64,000 bases of DNA from Aplectana chamaeleonis. Taxonomy: Eukaryota; Nematoda; Chromadorea; Rhabditida; Cosmocercidae. Each line of letters starts with the position of its first letter. Within the stretch, counting starts at the first letter, position 1. The notes below the pieces were generated by a model that saw only the letters and a program-made list of their open reading frames with translations, had not been told where the DNA came from and did not search any database. Shown one piece after another: positions 50,501-62,729 of the stretch. The position numbers and the translations under genes are program-made. Where the stretch lies: NCBI GenBank assembly GCA_029168955.1, contig JAPDOI010001490.1:109931-173930 (forward strand), written 5' to 3'.

Positions 50501-51340
50501 TGTAGAGTTGCAGCCACCGACGATTGGTCGCCAAGCGTGAGATTTGACGCGGCGACAAAAATGTTTCCGAACATACTTTGTCATGGGGGGTGGGGGGGGG
50601 GGGGGGTGCGGACATTGCTCACCGGTTCGTTTTGCGTCGCAGTCAGCGATCGTCACGCGCGGCGACGCGACATCTCCGCATTTGGGTGAAATCAAGTAAA
50701 TTGGCATTTCCTTGGGCATTATTAACTTTCCTGTGTCCCACTTCATGTCGCTAACGATAGACGTTTTCTCCTATAAAGTACTGAATACTCCCGTGTATGG
50801 TGAGATTTCCGCGTTCAACGCGCGCGCGACAATTACAGCACCTCGACGCGTACGCACGCGAGTAAACATTGCAACGGAGCCTTATCATAGCGGCGCCGCG
50901 TCGGTGGCCGATCGCTGGCAGTGCCGCAGGACCGTCGTGGCGCCGTAGAACTCTTCGATCAACGCTCTGCGGAGTTCTGGTCGCTGCGTAGCTCAGCGAT
51001 TGGTGATGCAATATCGATCAAATACGGCGACGGGGGGCGAATGATGCTGCATGAATGCCGACGAAAGGGCACCACAGTGTTTTGACGCTGCATAACTGCC
51101 AGCGAGCGGCAGCCTATGCGGCGATGATAATGTTCAGAAACATTTCTGTCGTAGCGTCAAGACTGACGCCCTGCGACCACCCGCCGGTCGCTGCAACTCT
51201 GCAGACCTCTTTCGCCCGTCTTCGCCCTTCACGACGCGTCGGTAGTCCCGGTCGCCCAAAGTAGTCGATATCACATCACCCAGAGCTATTGCCACGCTGC
51301 GAGCAACGTCGCAACTTCAACTCTGCAGACTCCTTCACCC
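50500..51340. repeat. GC-rich Harbinger-like MITE sequences, probably overlapping copies
   Basis: Starts agggactgtagagttgcagc and ends ttcaactctgcagactcct, with an internal end-like motif at 51205-51220 (gcaactctgcagacctc). Interior is rich in gtcgc/cgcgtcgg like 12655-12926. No clean target duplication, so likely more than one insertion. Confidence 0.55.
50583..50608 (+). repeat. G-run, potential G-quadruplex
   Basis: On the plus strand a run of 26 bases contains only G apart from two T; it sits in the GC-rich repeat region. Confidence 0.8.
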
Positions 51341-53389
51341 AATATCCAGGGTTAAGCGGGCCGTTGCGACGATTTACGGCGGGGCTACAATCCCACCCTC
51401 TCTGAAAAATTGACATTACGTTTGTATTCAACACACCGAATAACCCAGGACGACTATCACTACTTCATGTTAGCGTGAAATGTGGTTTGGAGAAAATACG
51501 ATCATTTCTGCAAAAATTTCGCGAATTCTACGAAATTTTAAAAATTTCCTTGCATCCCTTTATATACTGTAAACCTCTGAAGGGCAGTTAGTAGATACCA
51601 TCGCTACAGCATTACAACCAAGACAATGAATGACTCAACAGGTGAAACTAACGAAGGAAGCGACTCATTCTGAGTCATCCACGAGCAAACAGCACCAAAT
51701 CACGAATTCCCCAAGAAAGATTAGTTCTCAATGCAAAGCAAAATTCTCATCTCTTAGAAGTACAAATTATAACACCCCACAGGAGATTCGAAAACTCTGT
51801 TGCCGTTTTCAATTTTTGACACTACTAAGGACTGATCCCAGCGCAAACTGGCGCTTAAAAAATGACCTGTTTCGTGTTGTGGCGAGAGTTTCTTTAGTGC
51901 ACCTGGGTAGATCAAAAACAATCAAAAAACTACTTTTAAACTCCAGAGACTACAACACTTTCAGCCTAAACTTTGTGCTAGAGGGTAATTTGTGGCGCTG
52001 AACACAAATCTAACGTCCATTTCCGGTTTTTCGAAAGATTATGGTAGACGAACGATTCCTTTCCTGGTGTTTTACAGTAATCTTCTGAGAAACTGATAAT
52101 CGACCTTATATTCGTTTTCAGCGCCCCAAATCATCCCTTAGGATGAAGTTTAGGCAAGAAATTTCAAATTTTCTGAAATCCGAAAATTGTTTTTTGCTGT
52201 TTGATCTACCATGTGCAGTAAGGAAATTTACCAAACTTTGAATTGTTTCCTTTTACCTTCCTCATAACACTTAACAGAGCAATTTTCAAAACCCCAGCTT
52301 GTGATGAGGTCAGTCCCTAGTGAGCATAGGACGGCATCCACTAGCAGACAAGAACAATTTTTAAAAATCTTAGATCACACATAGTCTGATTAGTGAAGTC
52401 ACTCACGGCCACGGAAAAAGCGTAGCAATTATTTATGGATACCAGCAAAATATGAACCACTGCAAACGCTAATTATTTTTAAAAGAAAAAAAAACCAAAT
52501 AAAAACGAAGAACAACACGACAACGTGAGAATGGTGAACAAAACACGGGAGAATTTCATGCAAACAATGCAATTTAACAAGAGAAACTTTTAAAAGACAA
52601 TTTAAAACAGCAATTTTAAAAGGAAATTTCAAAATCTAGAAGAAAAACATAGATAAAAGGCGAAAAACAATTTTCAATTCTAGAAAAATAATCATTTATC
52701 AGTAAAATAATATAGCTAAACTGAGATTTACTAAAGCCCGGAAGCGTTTTTTGAATACGAAACGACATAAGCTGCCACTCTTAGAAAATACCTGAGGAAA
52801 ACAACACAGAAAAAAGCTTAAAAAGGACGAACAAAAGGCATATATTTGCCGAAAACGGCCACGACATAAAGACGAAATATAACTAAAGTGATATAAACTT
52901 GAAACAAAAAGATGAAAAACGCCATGATTTCGAAGAATAGTCTAATTGGAATAACTCTCATTCTTCTTCAATAACCTATGCGCAACCCAAAAGCTGCTGG
53001 AATCCTTCAAGGCGTAAATCGAAGAAGGAATGAGACATACACATCGATCGCGCCGCAGTGCGTCATGGAGCGCGAGTTGCGGAGAATGGGGGAATGGGAG
53101 AAGGGGCGAGCGGACGAAGGTGGTCTCTAATCGCCAGCTGGGTGAAGACTGCGCCACTCATGACCTAGAAATGACCACCACTGCCATTCCACAGATGAGC
53201 ACATAAATATTGTAGTTCAAAAATTGCTCTAGAATGGATTTTTCCAAGTAAGGACATCTAACAAAACAGAATTTCAATTGACTGCAGAGTTCAGGTCCTC
53301 GAACTCGACAACAAAAATAATGGGAGCATCTAACTAGGGCTTGCCGTACATTTCCGGTGGGCTTTTAAAAAACCGTGTTTTGATTGTTG

Positions 53390-54060
53390 TCGGGATGGGA
53401 CACAGCATTGATGTTCCGTTTTCAAATCCCCTGAGTGCCTCAGAGATTTACAGGAGATTTCCAAAAGTGGGCATATTCATAGCTTCTCGTAGTGAAAAGG
53501 CGTGCACGAATGGCAATTGTTGGGGTGTTCAAATAAAATTGTCTCTGAATGAAATGAAAACTTTACAGTGGGGATTGTTTTGGGTGCTGATTACGAATCT
53601 GAGGCCCATTTGTCAATATTTGAAAAACTCCGTTTGTTCTAGTTCGATGTTTCAAAATGGGGGAAATTTTACTGGCCGAACGCGACGTTTGACGATTTCG
53701 AGAATGCTACGATGAAATCGTCTTGAAACTTCTACATAAATACGGACCGTTTGGGCTGCCTAGCACAAATCTGGGGCCGATTTATCGAATTTCTTTGGAT
53801 TACGGTATGTACCGGTGGGTATACGGTAGCTCGATCGATGTCTCAGATTTGACTCAAAATTTCTCTGTGGGTGTTATTTGGGACGCTGAACACGACATTG
53901 AGGCCCATTTTCGAATTTAGAAATTTTAAGGTAGGTAAGACCAGTTATAAAGCATTAAGCCTACCGTAACCTACAGTAACCTTAAGTCGGGCGAGAAATA
54001 GACCCCAGCTTTTCAGGTTCAGCGCCCCAAAATAACGCCCGGTTGAAAGTTTTGAGCCGA
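53390..54060. repeat. Dispersed repeat with internal ~150-300-bp periodicity
   Basis: Units contain gattacgaatctgaggcccatttgtc (near 53590), gctgaacacgacattgaggcccatt (near 53885) and end in cctaccgtaacctacagtaacc and ttcagcgccccaaaataac. The same order recurs at 56880-57420 and, more decayed, 21990-22400. Confidence 0.6.
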
Positions 54061-54489
54061 ATCCGAGAATTTGTTTTCTGAAACCCCCCCCCCGAAAAAA
54101 AATTCCCTTATGGGTACCCTTACCTTTTGTGAAGCAATGAAAATAACATTTTTTGGAATCCCTGCAGCCATTTAGGGAATTTCAGGCAGGGGGGTCATTT
54201 ATGCACTGTTAAAGACCTACAGCAACGACAACATTGTTTTCCAAATCTCCACGGGAAGTTTAAAGCAGTCCTCAGTAAGAACAAAGGGTTGTTAACAAAA
54301 CGCAGCCGTTCCTATAAAAAATATGCATTTCAAGAACCATTTTTCGACTCAGAATCCAAAATAGCTCACCCCATTGAGGGGACTCCCGAACCAGTTTTAG
54401 GACTATATTGTAATCTACCCAGGTTTTTAACGCAGCATCATCTAGAGCAGCCCTGAATGAACTTTGATATTATGTCAAGGCGAAATTTT

Positions 54490-55650
54490 CCCGCCACTCG
54501 ACTTTGATATCTCAGCGTTGGTTCCTGGGTTAAGTGCGATATACCGATCGAAAGCACGAATTCTTTTCAATCTAACGCTGCCCTCCATTTGGATCAAATC
54601 TGCTCCTCCGCGAAGTATAGGCTATAATTCAGTGGTAATCGTCAGCACTCAGCATCTTTGACTGTTTCTATATACTTCGAGATAAACCACCAAACCTGCC
54701 AGAGTTGACAGGATATTTCAGCCACATTAGAACTAGATGATAGCGCTTGCGGAAAATTTTCGACAGAGCGTAGATATTGATTTTTAGCGGATTTTGTGGT
54801 TTTGCAACTTCGGCATTTTAGGCTCGTTGCCGGAGAACTGGTCCGCGCTCAACATATCACCCACCATAAATTACACACCATCCCGAAGTTCCCCCCTTCC
54901 GAAATCGGGAAAGTCAAGGCGTCCAGGAAATGAATCAGCCGCACAAAGTTAGACTTTCATGTTGAGTTTAATCCGTGGTATCGGTGCCTCGAAAATCTCG
55001 GTGCGGACCAGTTCTCACGTAATCTTTCAAACTTATCCGAGAAGTTTCGGCCTCGAAGTTCCAAAGTTAAATAATAGCCAAGAAATAGAAAAAAATTAAA
55101 AAATTAAATTAAATATTAAAATATAATAGCCAAGTTGTGCAAGTTGAGTATAATATAATACCCTACTCAATGGGATTTTTTCCGTCGAATACCGATAATT
55201 TTTTTTAAACTAAATTTTCCCCATTTTCATCAAATTGCCGAAAAAAATACTACTGAGCGGGAACTTTGGAATTATAACTAACTTTGAAGCCACGAGGCCG
55301 AAACTTCTCGGATACGCCAGAAAAGATTGAAGTTACCAAATCACAAAATCTGCTAAAAGTCAATAATTATGCCCTGTCGGGAATTTCCGCGAACGCCATC
55401 GTCTAGTTTAATGTGGCTCAAATATTGTTTCAACTCTAGTAGGATTGACGGTTTACCTCAAAAATAAATAAAAGCATTCAATGGTGCTCAGCAGTGAAGA
55501 TTACTACTGAATTATAACTTATATTTTACAAATGAGTGGCTTTGGCCTAAATGGAAGGCAACGTTAGATAGAAAAGAATTTGTGCTTTCGATCGGTATAT
55601 CACATTTGGCTGAAGAACTAACGCTTAAAGGTATGAAAATTGTCAGTCAT
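54490..55650. mobile_element. ~1.1-kb foldback: long imperfect palindrome centred near 55,150
   Basis: Left-arm blocks reappear inverted on the right: gatataccgatcgaaagcac / gtgctttcgatcggtatatc; ttcttttcaatctaacg / cgttagatagaaaagaa; gcggattttgtg / cacaaaatctgc; and a perfect 21-base pair starting atccgagaag (55038-) and ending cttctcggat (to ~55315). Arms are roughly 500 bases each. A fragment of the family lies at 2030-2240. Confidence 0.85.
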
Positions 55651-56879
55651 GTGACGGGGAACTTCAGTTAAACCTAATATTAATTTGGACGCACGTTGAA
55701 ATCACCGATTAGCAAAAAAAAGCTGTTCCAAACACAAGCAACTTCTGATTGGTGTACTACGCTTGACCGAAACATCACAAGCCGACAAGGGAATTTCGCT
55801 GACCTGAATTAGGTGCAGGACTTTCTTTGAAGAACCTGATTAAACAATAGTGCGGATATCTACATCGGATATCGCTATTGGTTTTTTACGTTAGCTATGA
55901 CGTCATATAAATGCCGAACACGTCACTGCACTCACGCTCCCGCAATTTGAGCTATAACTGGCTATAAATATACCCAAAACCAGCATTCACACGCTTGGCT
56001 ATTCCCTTTTATTGCTTCGGAATGATTTCTTCTTATCGCATCGCGTGGTAATGCCGCTACTGTTGCTAGAGAACGAAACAAGTAATCAATTCGACGAATT
56101 CTCACGGGGTGGCTAACCGACAAATAGTGTATAATTTCGTATGTAGCACGAAATACCATGCAATCATCACCGATAACAATTATTGGCAGCAATCTAGCAG
56201 ACAGTAATGACAATAATCATACTCGTGCGCAACATGACGTGATCCTCCCCTATTATATTGCGATCATGAGCATTCGACGATGGATTTTGGGATAGAACTA
56301 ATTTTCGGATTTCGACTTTTTCGGGTTTTTCAAAAACTGTTCATCTTACTAGGGAACCTCGCACGGTATTCCCACGGATCAGAAAGCTGATGAATGTTTC
56401 CTAGTCTACTCTAGCACGCTCTCTTCAAGCTTGAACTCGGATTTTGTCGCGGACATTTGCTAAAGAAGTTACACCCTGTCAAAGTTCGTATTTCCTGCAG
56501 CTAAGCTGAACGTGACGTTTGTAGCTCTTGTGTGATGACGTACTGAGCTTGAATTCTAAGTCGGTTCATTAATTTTCAAAAGAATAAGTCGGGGCTTAAT
56601 GAATCCATGAGTTACAGATGAGCTAAAAAAATCCATGGGATTCATGAGTTACATATTCGAAAAAGCTAGAAGCCTATATTTGTTTGCTTAGCGCCTTTTT
56701 TTCTAACAAAAAACGCACACTGTCTAGAAAATCCGGGAATGGATCTCACAATTGTGTACAGCGCCCAAAGCTATCCCACTGAGCGAATTTTCGTTGACGG
56801 CACATTTCCCAAACTTCGCAGACTGACGGCGTTTTAACTTGCACGGATTTTCGATTGGGCGTTTACTTATACTTCTAAA

Positions 56880-57420
56880 CGCGTTCAAAAAAATGATCAA
56901 GATTTCACTCAGAAGCCCTCCAGGTGGCTTATCTGGGGCGCTGATCACGAATCTGCAGTTTATTTGTCGATTTTCCGAAGTTCTCGTCTTGATTCGTTCA
57001 AAGCTTCCCACCGGGAGAAAATTTGATGGCAACACGCGACTTTTGGCGATTTCCGTAATGCTACGATAGATATGGCTCGAATTATTGCTCTAGGGCTTGT
57101 TTGTAGTGCTAAACACGAATCTGCAATCCGCTTATCGGTTTTTGAAAGATTGCAGTAGGTTCCGGTGCATATACGGTAGCTCAGTCAGAGTATCGGTGGC
57201 TCAACATTTCTCTGTCAATGTTATTTGGGACGCCTAACACGAATTTGAGGTTCATGTTCCGATTTTTGAAACATTGAGGTAGGTAACGCCAGCTAGAAAG
57301 CATTATGCCTACCCTAAAGACACCGTAACCTACCGTAATCTGTCAAAAAGTCTAGTGACAAGCAGACCCCAGATTCGCGTTCAGCCCCTGAATAACCCCC
57401 AGTTGAAAGTATCGAGTCAA
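56880..57420. repeat. Second well-preserved copy of the internally periodic dispersed repeat
   Basis: gctgatcacgaatctgcag (56940), gctaaacacgaatctgcaatc (57110) and gcctaacacgaatttgaggttcat (57230), ending cctaccgtaatctg and cagattcgcgttcagccc. Same unit order as 53390-54060. Confidence 0.6.
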
Positions 57421-58195
57421 ATCAAACACCCTAAAAATTGTCTGATCGGTGCTCTTACCTTTCCGCGAAGCTTCAAAAACGCTTAAGGGCTCTGCAGAGT
57501 TGCGCCGCCCGGCGGCACGCCGCCGAGCGAGAGGGCTGGGGCGTGGCTAAAACCTGACGCGGCGGCGCACTTCCATGCCTCGCAGAGTGGCAGCGTTGCC
57601 TCCGTCATTCTTCATTTTCATACATTACGTACAACCTCATTCATTCCAAGCCAAAATGTGAATTTTTTTCGATTTCGGAATTTCGACATCACTTTTCTCG
57701 CTTGCTTTCATGTATCCATTGTTGTATTTCATTTCGAGAAAAAAATTTGAAGGAACTGCTCTCAGACGCGGAAAGCATAAAATCTTGTGGCCCCGTTAAT
57801 GACGATTTCTTGAAAATCTTGTGAGAATCGGCATTACCTCACAAAAAAAAAGAAACTATGATGAAATCAATTACAGTGAATTGGAATAGATTACATAAAA
57901 AACCACGAATGAATGAAAAGTGCTCAAGCGTTTACGGAAGGGCGCGATCAAATGAAGAGAATCAAATGAGAGTGAAAATAGAAAAAAACGCATGGATGAC
58001 TAAACAACGAAAAAATCATTGAACGGATCTACGGCGGCACTCCTCGCCGGCCGTAGAAATGGTCCAGACCATTCCTCTCCGCCGCCCGCTGGCGGCGTCG
58101 CTGCGGGAACCCCTGCTGTCGCGCCGACGAAAACACTCTGCGAGGTACCCGCGTCGCCGCCCTCGCCCGCTGCGTGGCGCCCCTCACCCTCCATC

Positions 58196-61100
58196 TTCTT
58201 CTTCTTCTTTGCAGCCACATAGAGGGTTTTGTCATAGGCGGAGGAACTGGGCGACCAGTAGTGGATTCGTCCATAGGTCCATTGGTGTCAGCGTGGTAGG
58301 TCTCTCCGGACAGTTGAATAAATGTGCGGTATCATGGCCGACGATACCGCAGTCCGGGCACACATCAGATTTGCTGCTGTCAATCTTGCTGACATAAGAC
58401 ATTAGCATTGTAGAGTGACCACAGCGTAATGATGCGAGCGTGCATCTCGCCCTTCTTCCGAGTTGAGACTCTGAGGTGCAGATGGGGGGCGGTATATCTC
58501 CTAGTATAGGATTTATGGCCACCTTCACAAGATGACACCGTACGAACTTGGTGTGCTCCTCGCGCAAAAGACGGAGTCGTTCTTGCTGTGAGTCGTGCCA
58601 TCTTTGACTTTGTTTGGAGCATCGGCGAATGGCTTTCTTATACTTCTCTCTCTCACGGGGTTTAGCACTCTCCACGACGGGTGATTTGGTTGCTTTATAA
58701 TGTTAATGCGGAATTGCTGGGCCTGGAGCTGACAGTGCTCCTTCACTGGTAATAGACGGGTCTCAGCATGCAGGTGCTCGATTGGGGAACTCCTTGCACA
58801 TCCGGTGGCGATACGGAGAGCAGCATTTTGTACTCGTTGCATCTTTGTCCAGGAGGATTCTGAGACGAGATGCTGCCAAACCGGTGCGGCGTACTCCAGG
58901 GCGGGCTGCAGAATTGCCTTATACGTTGTGAGTATAGTCTCCTTGCTGCTACCCCACGAAGTGCCGCCCAGGGCCCTGAGAACGTTGAGCTTAGCTTTAA
59001 CGACTGTCTGCTTCTGCTCGGTATTCTTATGAAACTTGAGTGACGGATCGAGCACAAGACCGAGCAGCTTTGGAAAGCGAGCAGCAGGCAAACGGTCTCC
59101 ATCCCACACGACATCCGGATGAGCGCTGTGCTCGGATGGGTCCGTCGTGAGAACGGGACACTGACGACTTGGCTGCAGAGATACTTAGCATCTTGCGGTC
59201 GAAAAAGCTCTTCAGTGTGATCAGGTACTCGTTGATCTTATTGGCGGCCACCTGTAAGTCCCGATCTCGACACATGATTGTTATGTCATCAGCATACGCG
59301 ACGACCTTGATGTCCTGTGGAGGCTCAGGCATATCTTCGAAGTACAGATTGAAGAGGGCTGGCGATAGAACTCCGCCCTGAGGGACTCCAGCTGCCATAG
59401 GAATACTGTTGGAGATATGGTTCTGAAACATGACTCTTGCCCGCCGACCTTTAATAAAGGTCGATATCCAGCGCTTCTGATAAGATGGTATTGACGACTC
59501 CAGAATGTTGCTTGACAGAACTCCAAGGTTAACCGTATCAAATGCCTTGGTGAGATCCAACGCAACAGCTACAGTTCTCAATGGCTTGTTAAAGTTGAAC
59601 CCATCGATAGCATAGCTGGTAATTTCTAGCAACGCCGTAGTTGTGGAATGTAGCCTCCTGAACCCATGTTGAAACAACTGCTTCTCGTTGTGCTCCGCTA
59701 GATCCTTGACAATGAGCTTTTCGGCCACCTTGGCGAAAGGTGACATCAAGCTAATGGGGCGATATCCCTTTACTGATGACTGAGGTTTGCCAGGCTTGGG
59801 TAATGGGATGACGTTGGCTGTCTTCCAGTTTTGCGGAATAGTGCAAGAGCTAAACGAAGTGTTAATCATATCAACGTTGAGCGGAAGGATCTCAGTCGGA
59901 AGTTTTTTCAGTACAGCAGGACAAATGCCGTCCGGACCGACAGCTTTGGAGTTCCGCATGTCCTTGATAACCTTCTCTACTTGCGCCACAGTGTACGCTT
60001 CGGCCGTGCTCATGAGCGGGAGGCGGCACAGCTCTCTTACTGTCACTCTATTTTGCGGACCTCGCCTTGTACTCGTGACAAAGAAACTTTTACCGAAAGA
60101 GTAGGCGGCTTCCTTTCCTGACTTGAAAACGTTATTACCGAACTCAATAGTGGAGATGGTGGCTGGCGAGCTCTTTCCCGATAGTTTCCGAAGCACCTTC
60201 CAAGTAGCTCCACTGTCCGTCTTGAAATTCAACTGTTCTGTGAATTTTTCCCACTGTTCTTTCTTGTGCTGGTCGAGATCTTTTCTGATCTCACCATCCA
60301 GCTGAGTGACGACAGGGTCTAGGTGGTCAACTGCTCTTCTGGCATCTCTAGTCCTGATTTTCTGAAGAATTTCTCTGGTGACGTTTGGATAGAACGTCTT
60401 AACTCGGCCAACAGGGATAGCCGCCTTCATGGCCCTGCGAATTGCATCAGATAAGTGATGCTCCTTCTGGTGCACATTGCCATTCCACGGGTAATCAGCC
60501 GCTAGGCGTAGCGCAACCTCACTGAACAGGCACCAGTCTGCTTGGCCTAAATTGAGATAAGAAGGTTGACGAACACCAGAATAAGGAGCAAGAAAGTTTA
60601 AGAGATCGATGTGCACAAAGACAGGAACATGATCACTAGACAATGTTGTTGAGGTAGACCATGAGCAAGCGTTGGAAAGGTTGGACGAGATAAGAGTTAT
60701 GTCTGGGCTAGAAGATCGGCCGTTGGCAGGGAGACGAGTGGGCTGATCATCGTTTAAGATGACCAGGTCGCACTCCTCAGCCCATTCTTCGACTTCTTCT
60801 CCTCTAGCATCAGAACCAAGGGACGAGCAGAAGGTGTGGGCATTAAAGTCGCCCGCGAAAACAACTGATGATGAGAGGGAATAATCGTTGAGTTGTGTGA
60901 GAAGAGGAATGGGATTGTAGGAGGGGCATGAGGTGGTAGGGGGAATATATATGTTGAAAAGAGAAAGGGGTGTTTCAAGAGGGAGATGGATTGGAAGGTA
61001 CTCTCGAGAGTACCATCCGTGGGGTGTTTGGTATGAGGTGGGAGGAGAGAGGATAAAACAAAGGTTGAAACTCCTCCGCCAAGAGCTGACCTTGGAGCAT

Positions 61101-61637
61101 GGAAGGCAGTGTAGCCCGGGATATTAGGATGAGTGATAGGTAGGGATGGAGAGAGTTTCGTTTCTTGAACCATGATCACGTCTGGATGGTAAGTACGTGC
61201 GAAGAGAGAGAGCTCAGAAAGTTTGGCAATGAAGGCCGTTGAGATTGATATGTACAATGGAAAGGGGGCGATTTGAGGAAGAGGAATCAGAGTTGGTAGG
61301 TGAAGAGCATAAAACACAGCGAAAAGCAGAGTTATGATGCTTCACAGAGCTGAGACCCGAACAGGAGAGAGATGCACCCACCTTTGGCATCCGGAAGCAC
61401 TGGACGCTGGTACGTCTCCTGGTAACATCCTTGCCGCACGTGGCGCATAGGTACTTCTGAGCGGGTCCAGGATTCCTCCACGCCGGCCCTTTACAGGAGA
61501 ATCCAGCGAGGGCTGCGGCCGGCCAGCACCTCTCCCATGACAAAATCCCTCTACGCGGAGGGGGTGACGTCGGTTTGCATAGAGGTGATCTTCTTTCCTC
61601 CACACTGCCACGGCGTGAACGTACGACATCTCGGCAG
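58196..61637 (-). mobile_element. CR1/Jockey-like retrotransposon B', 3.44 kb, sister copy of B
   Basis: Nearly base-for-base the same as B, in the same orientation, with a (GAA)n tail at its 3' end (58196). A possible 9-bp target duplication, ccctccatc, lies at 58187-58195 and 61638-61646. It extends about 70-90 bases further 5' than B. High similarity to B implies both came recently from one source element. Confidence 0.85.
58232..61500 (-). pseudogene. Broken endonuclease/reverse transcriptase of element B'
   Basis: Contains an uninterrupted 538-codon stretch (60643-59027) from the endonuclease end (SSDHVPVFVHIDL) through RT ([35 protein letters not shown]). In B the same span is split. 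Breaks specific to B': one extra base near 59157, seven bases missing near 58605, and two bases missing in the 2A-like region near 61478, leaving ...GPAWRNPGP. The PHD-like finger also has a frame problem near 61395. C-terminal [18 protein letters not shown] is intact. Confidence 0.83.
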
Positions 61638-61760
61638 CCCTCCATCATTGCCCCGCCGCAGCGAGACTCGCGGTGGCTCAACTCTGCATAGCCCTTTATA
61701 TTTTCGTTCAGCGGTGTCCGCAGCAAAATCCGATGTCAGATTCGAAGACAGCTAGCCAAA

Positions 61761-62027
61761 ATGGATCAGAGAACATTGGTCACCTTTGAAATGGTGGGGA
61801 TGGCACGGCGAGGTTCCCTGGTCAGCCAAGAAACAATATCACAAGTGTTTCGAACATTCAACTTTGAAAAAGTTGTGATCGCGCAAGACAAAGCCGTTAT
61901 ACTAAAAAAACTAAAAAAGGGATACATTCTAGCAGGAAAACCGTATTTGCATACCTCAAACGTAGATTTGGACATAGAACTGAAGTTCATCTCAAAACTT
62001 TTCAGGTCGGCTTGCAATGCTGTCTGA
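61761..62027 (+). CDS. Hypothetical 88-codon ORF, doubtful
   Basis: ATG at 61761, stop at 62025. The translation (MDQRTLVTFEMVGMARRG...KKLKKGYILAGKPYLH...) resembles no family I recognise. It starts just outside the Harbinger-like element. No splice sites or paralogue support it, and it may be chance or the remnant of a mobile-element protein (the K/G-Y-I-L-x-G-K-P stretch looks protein-like). Confidence 0.2.
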   Translation: MDQRTLVTFEMVGMARRGSLVSQETISQVFRTFNFEKVVIAQDKAVILKKLKKGYILAGKPYLHTSNVDLDIELKFISKLFRSACNAV

Positions 62028-62729
62028 TCCTAATAGAACACGCGTCACAAATGCAATTATTTGATAGGACGTCCAGTGTCATACTTCGATTAAAAACGAT
62101 TTGCGCAGCCGTGCTGATTACCAGAGAAACGTGAACCTTTGCCGGTGACGCAGTCTGCGCGGGTGGAGCAAGCAATCATGGGACCAGACACGTCAACATA
62201 CAAACATCCGCTGGTTAGATACAATATGTGTTTCAAACATTCGTCTACGTTAGATTGAACATGAAATTGACAAATTTCATACTGCCCCATACTCAGAAAT
62301 GAGGCATGGTCTCCTTATCATATTGAGTCTAATGAATTGACCAGGTGGGACCATTGCGGCTGGCCGTCCGGCGTCGGTGACACCCCGGCCAACAGGGTTT
62401 CGACGACGCACCTCTGCAGCCCCTATAAACTTCAGCCAATCTTTTCTTGTCTTCTGTGACATTTTGATCAAGCATAATATATACCATTCAAAACCTCAAT
62501 CCTTCAATTATTAAAAACATTAACGGCATCTTTTGCGGAGATAACCACTTTCCATTTTTACAAGCTCAATTTAATGAATGAGCCCAGTAGACCACAACGC
62601 TGAAGTGTCGCGCGTCAAAACACGGGAATGCGGGACGGTGGTATTTAATACGCATAAGTTGAAGTCAATAGAGGTGCTTGAGAGTGTGTAGCGGAATTTT
62701 ACACGTAGGGTACTAATAAAGTCCAGTGG

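Larger units (their letters stand above)
46183..57485. other. Region upstream of intersectin: no gene recognised
   Basis: The longest frames here (up to ~130 codons) show no domain, codon pattern or splice context I can support. The region must include the promoter, which I cannot locate. It holds a large foldback (47829-48545), a palindromic MITE (50290-50500), GC-rich Harbinger-like pieces (50500-51340), a G-run (50583-50608), dispersed repeats (53390-54060, 56880-57420) and a 1.1-kb foldback (54490-55650). Segments 48600-50100 and 51400-53300 look featureless. Confidence 0.6.
57486..61695. mobile_element. Harbinger-like TIR element (~760 bp without insert), TSD TTA, interrupted by CR1-like B'
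   Basis: Left end agggctctgcagagttgcgc and right end reading agggctatgcagagttgagc on the minus strand, flanked by tta on both sides (57483-57485, 61696-61698). TIRs match the 12655-12926 family. The interior left part is 57506-58195; the right part is 61647-61674. No transposase frame is evident, so it is probably non-autonomous. Confidence 0.75.

Noticed and set aside
50137..50615. Overlapping frames of ~120 codons on both strands
   Set aside because: They coincide with a palindromic MITE and a GC-rich repeat; opposite-strand frames mirror the palindrome.
60754..61317. 187-codon frame in element B' (with a similar frame in B)
   Set aside because: It reads the endonuclease region in the wrong frame for part of its length; the FAGDFNAHT motif lies in another frame. 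It is covered by the pseudogene entries.
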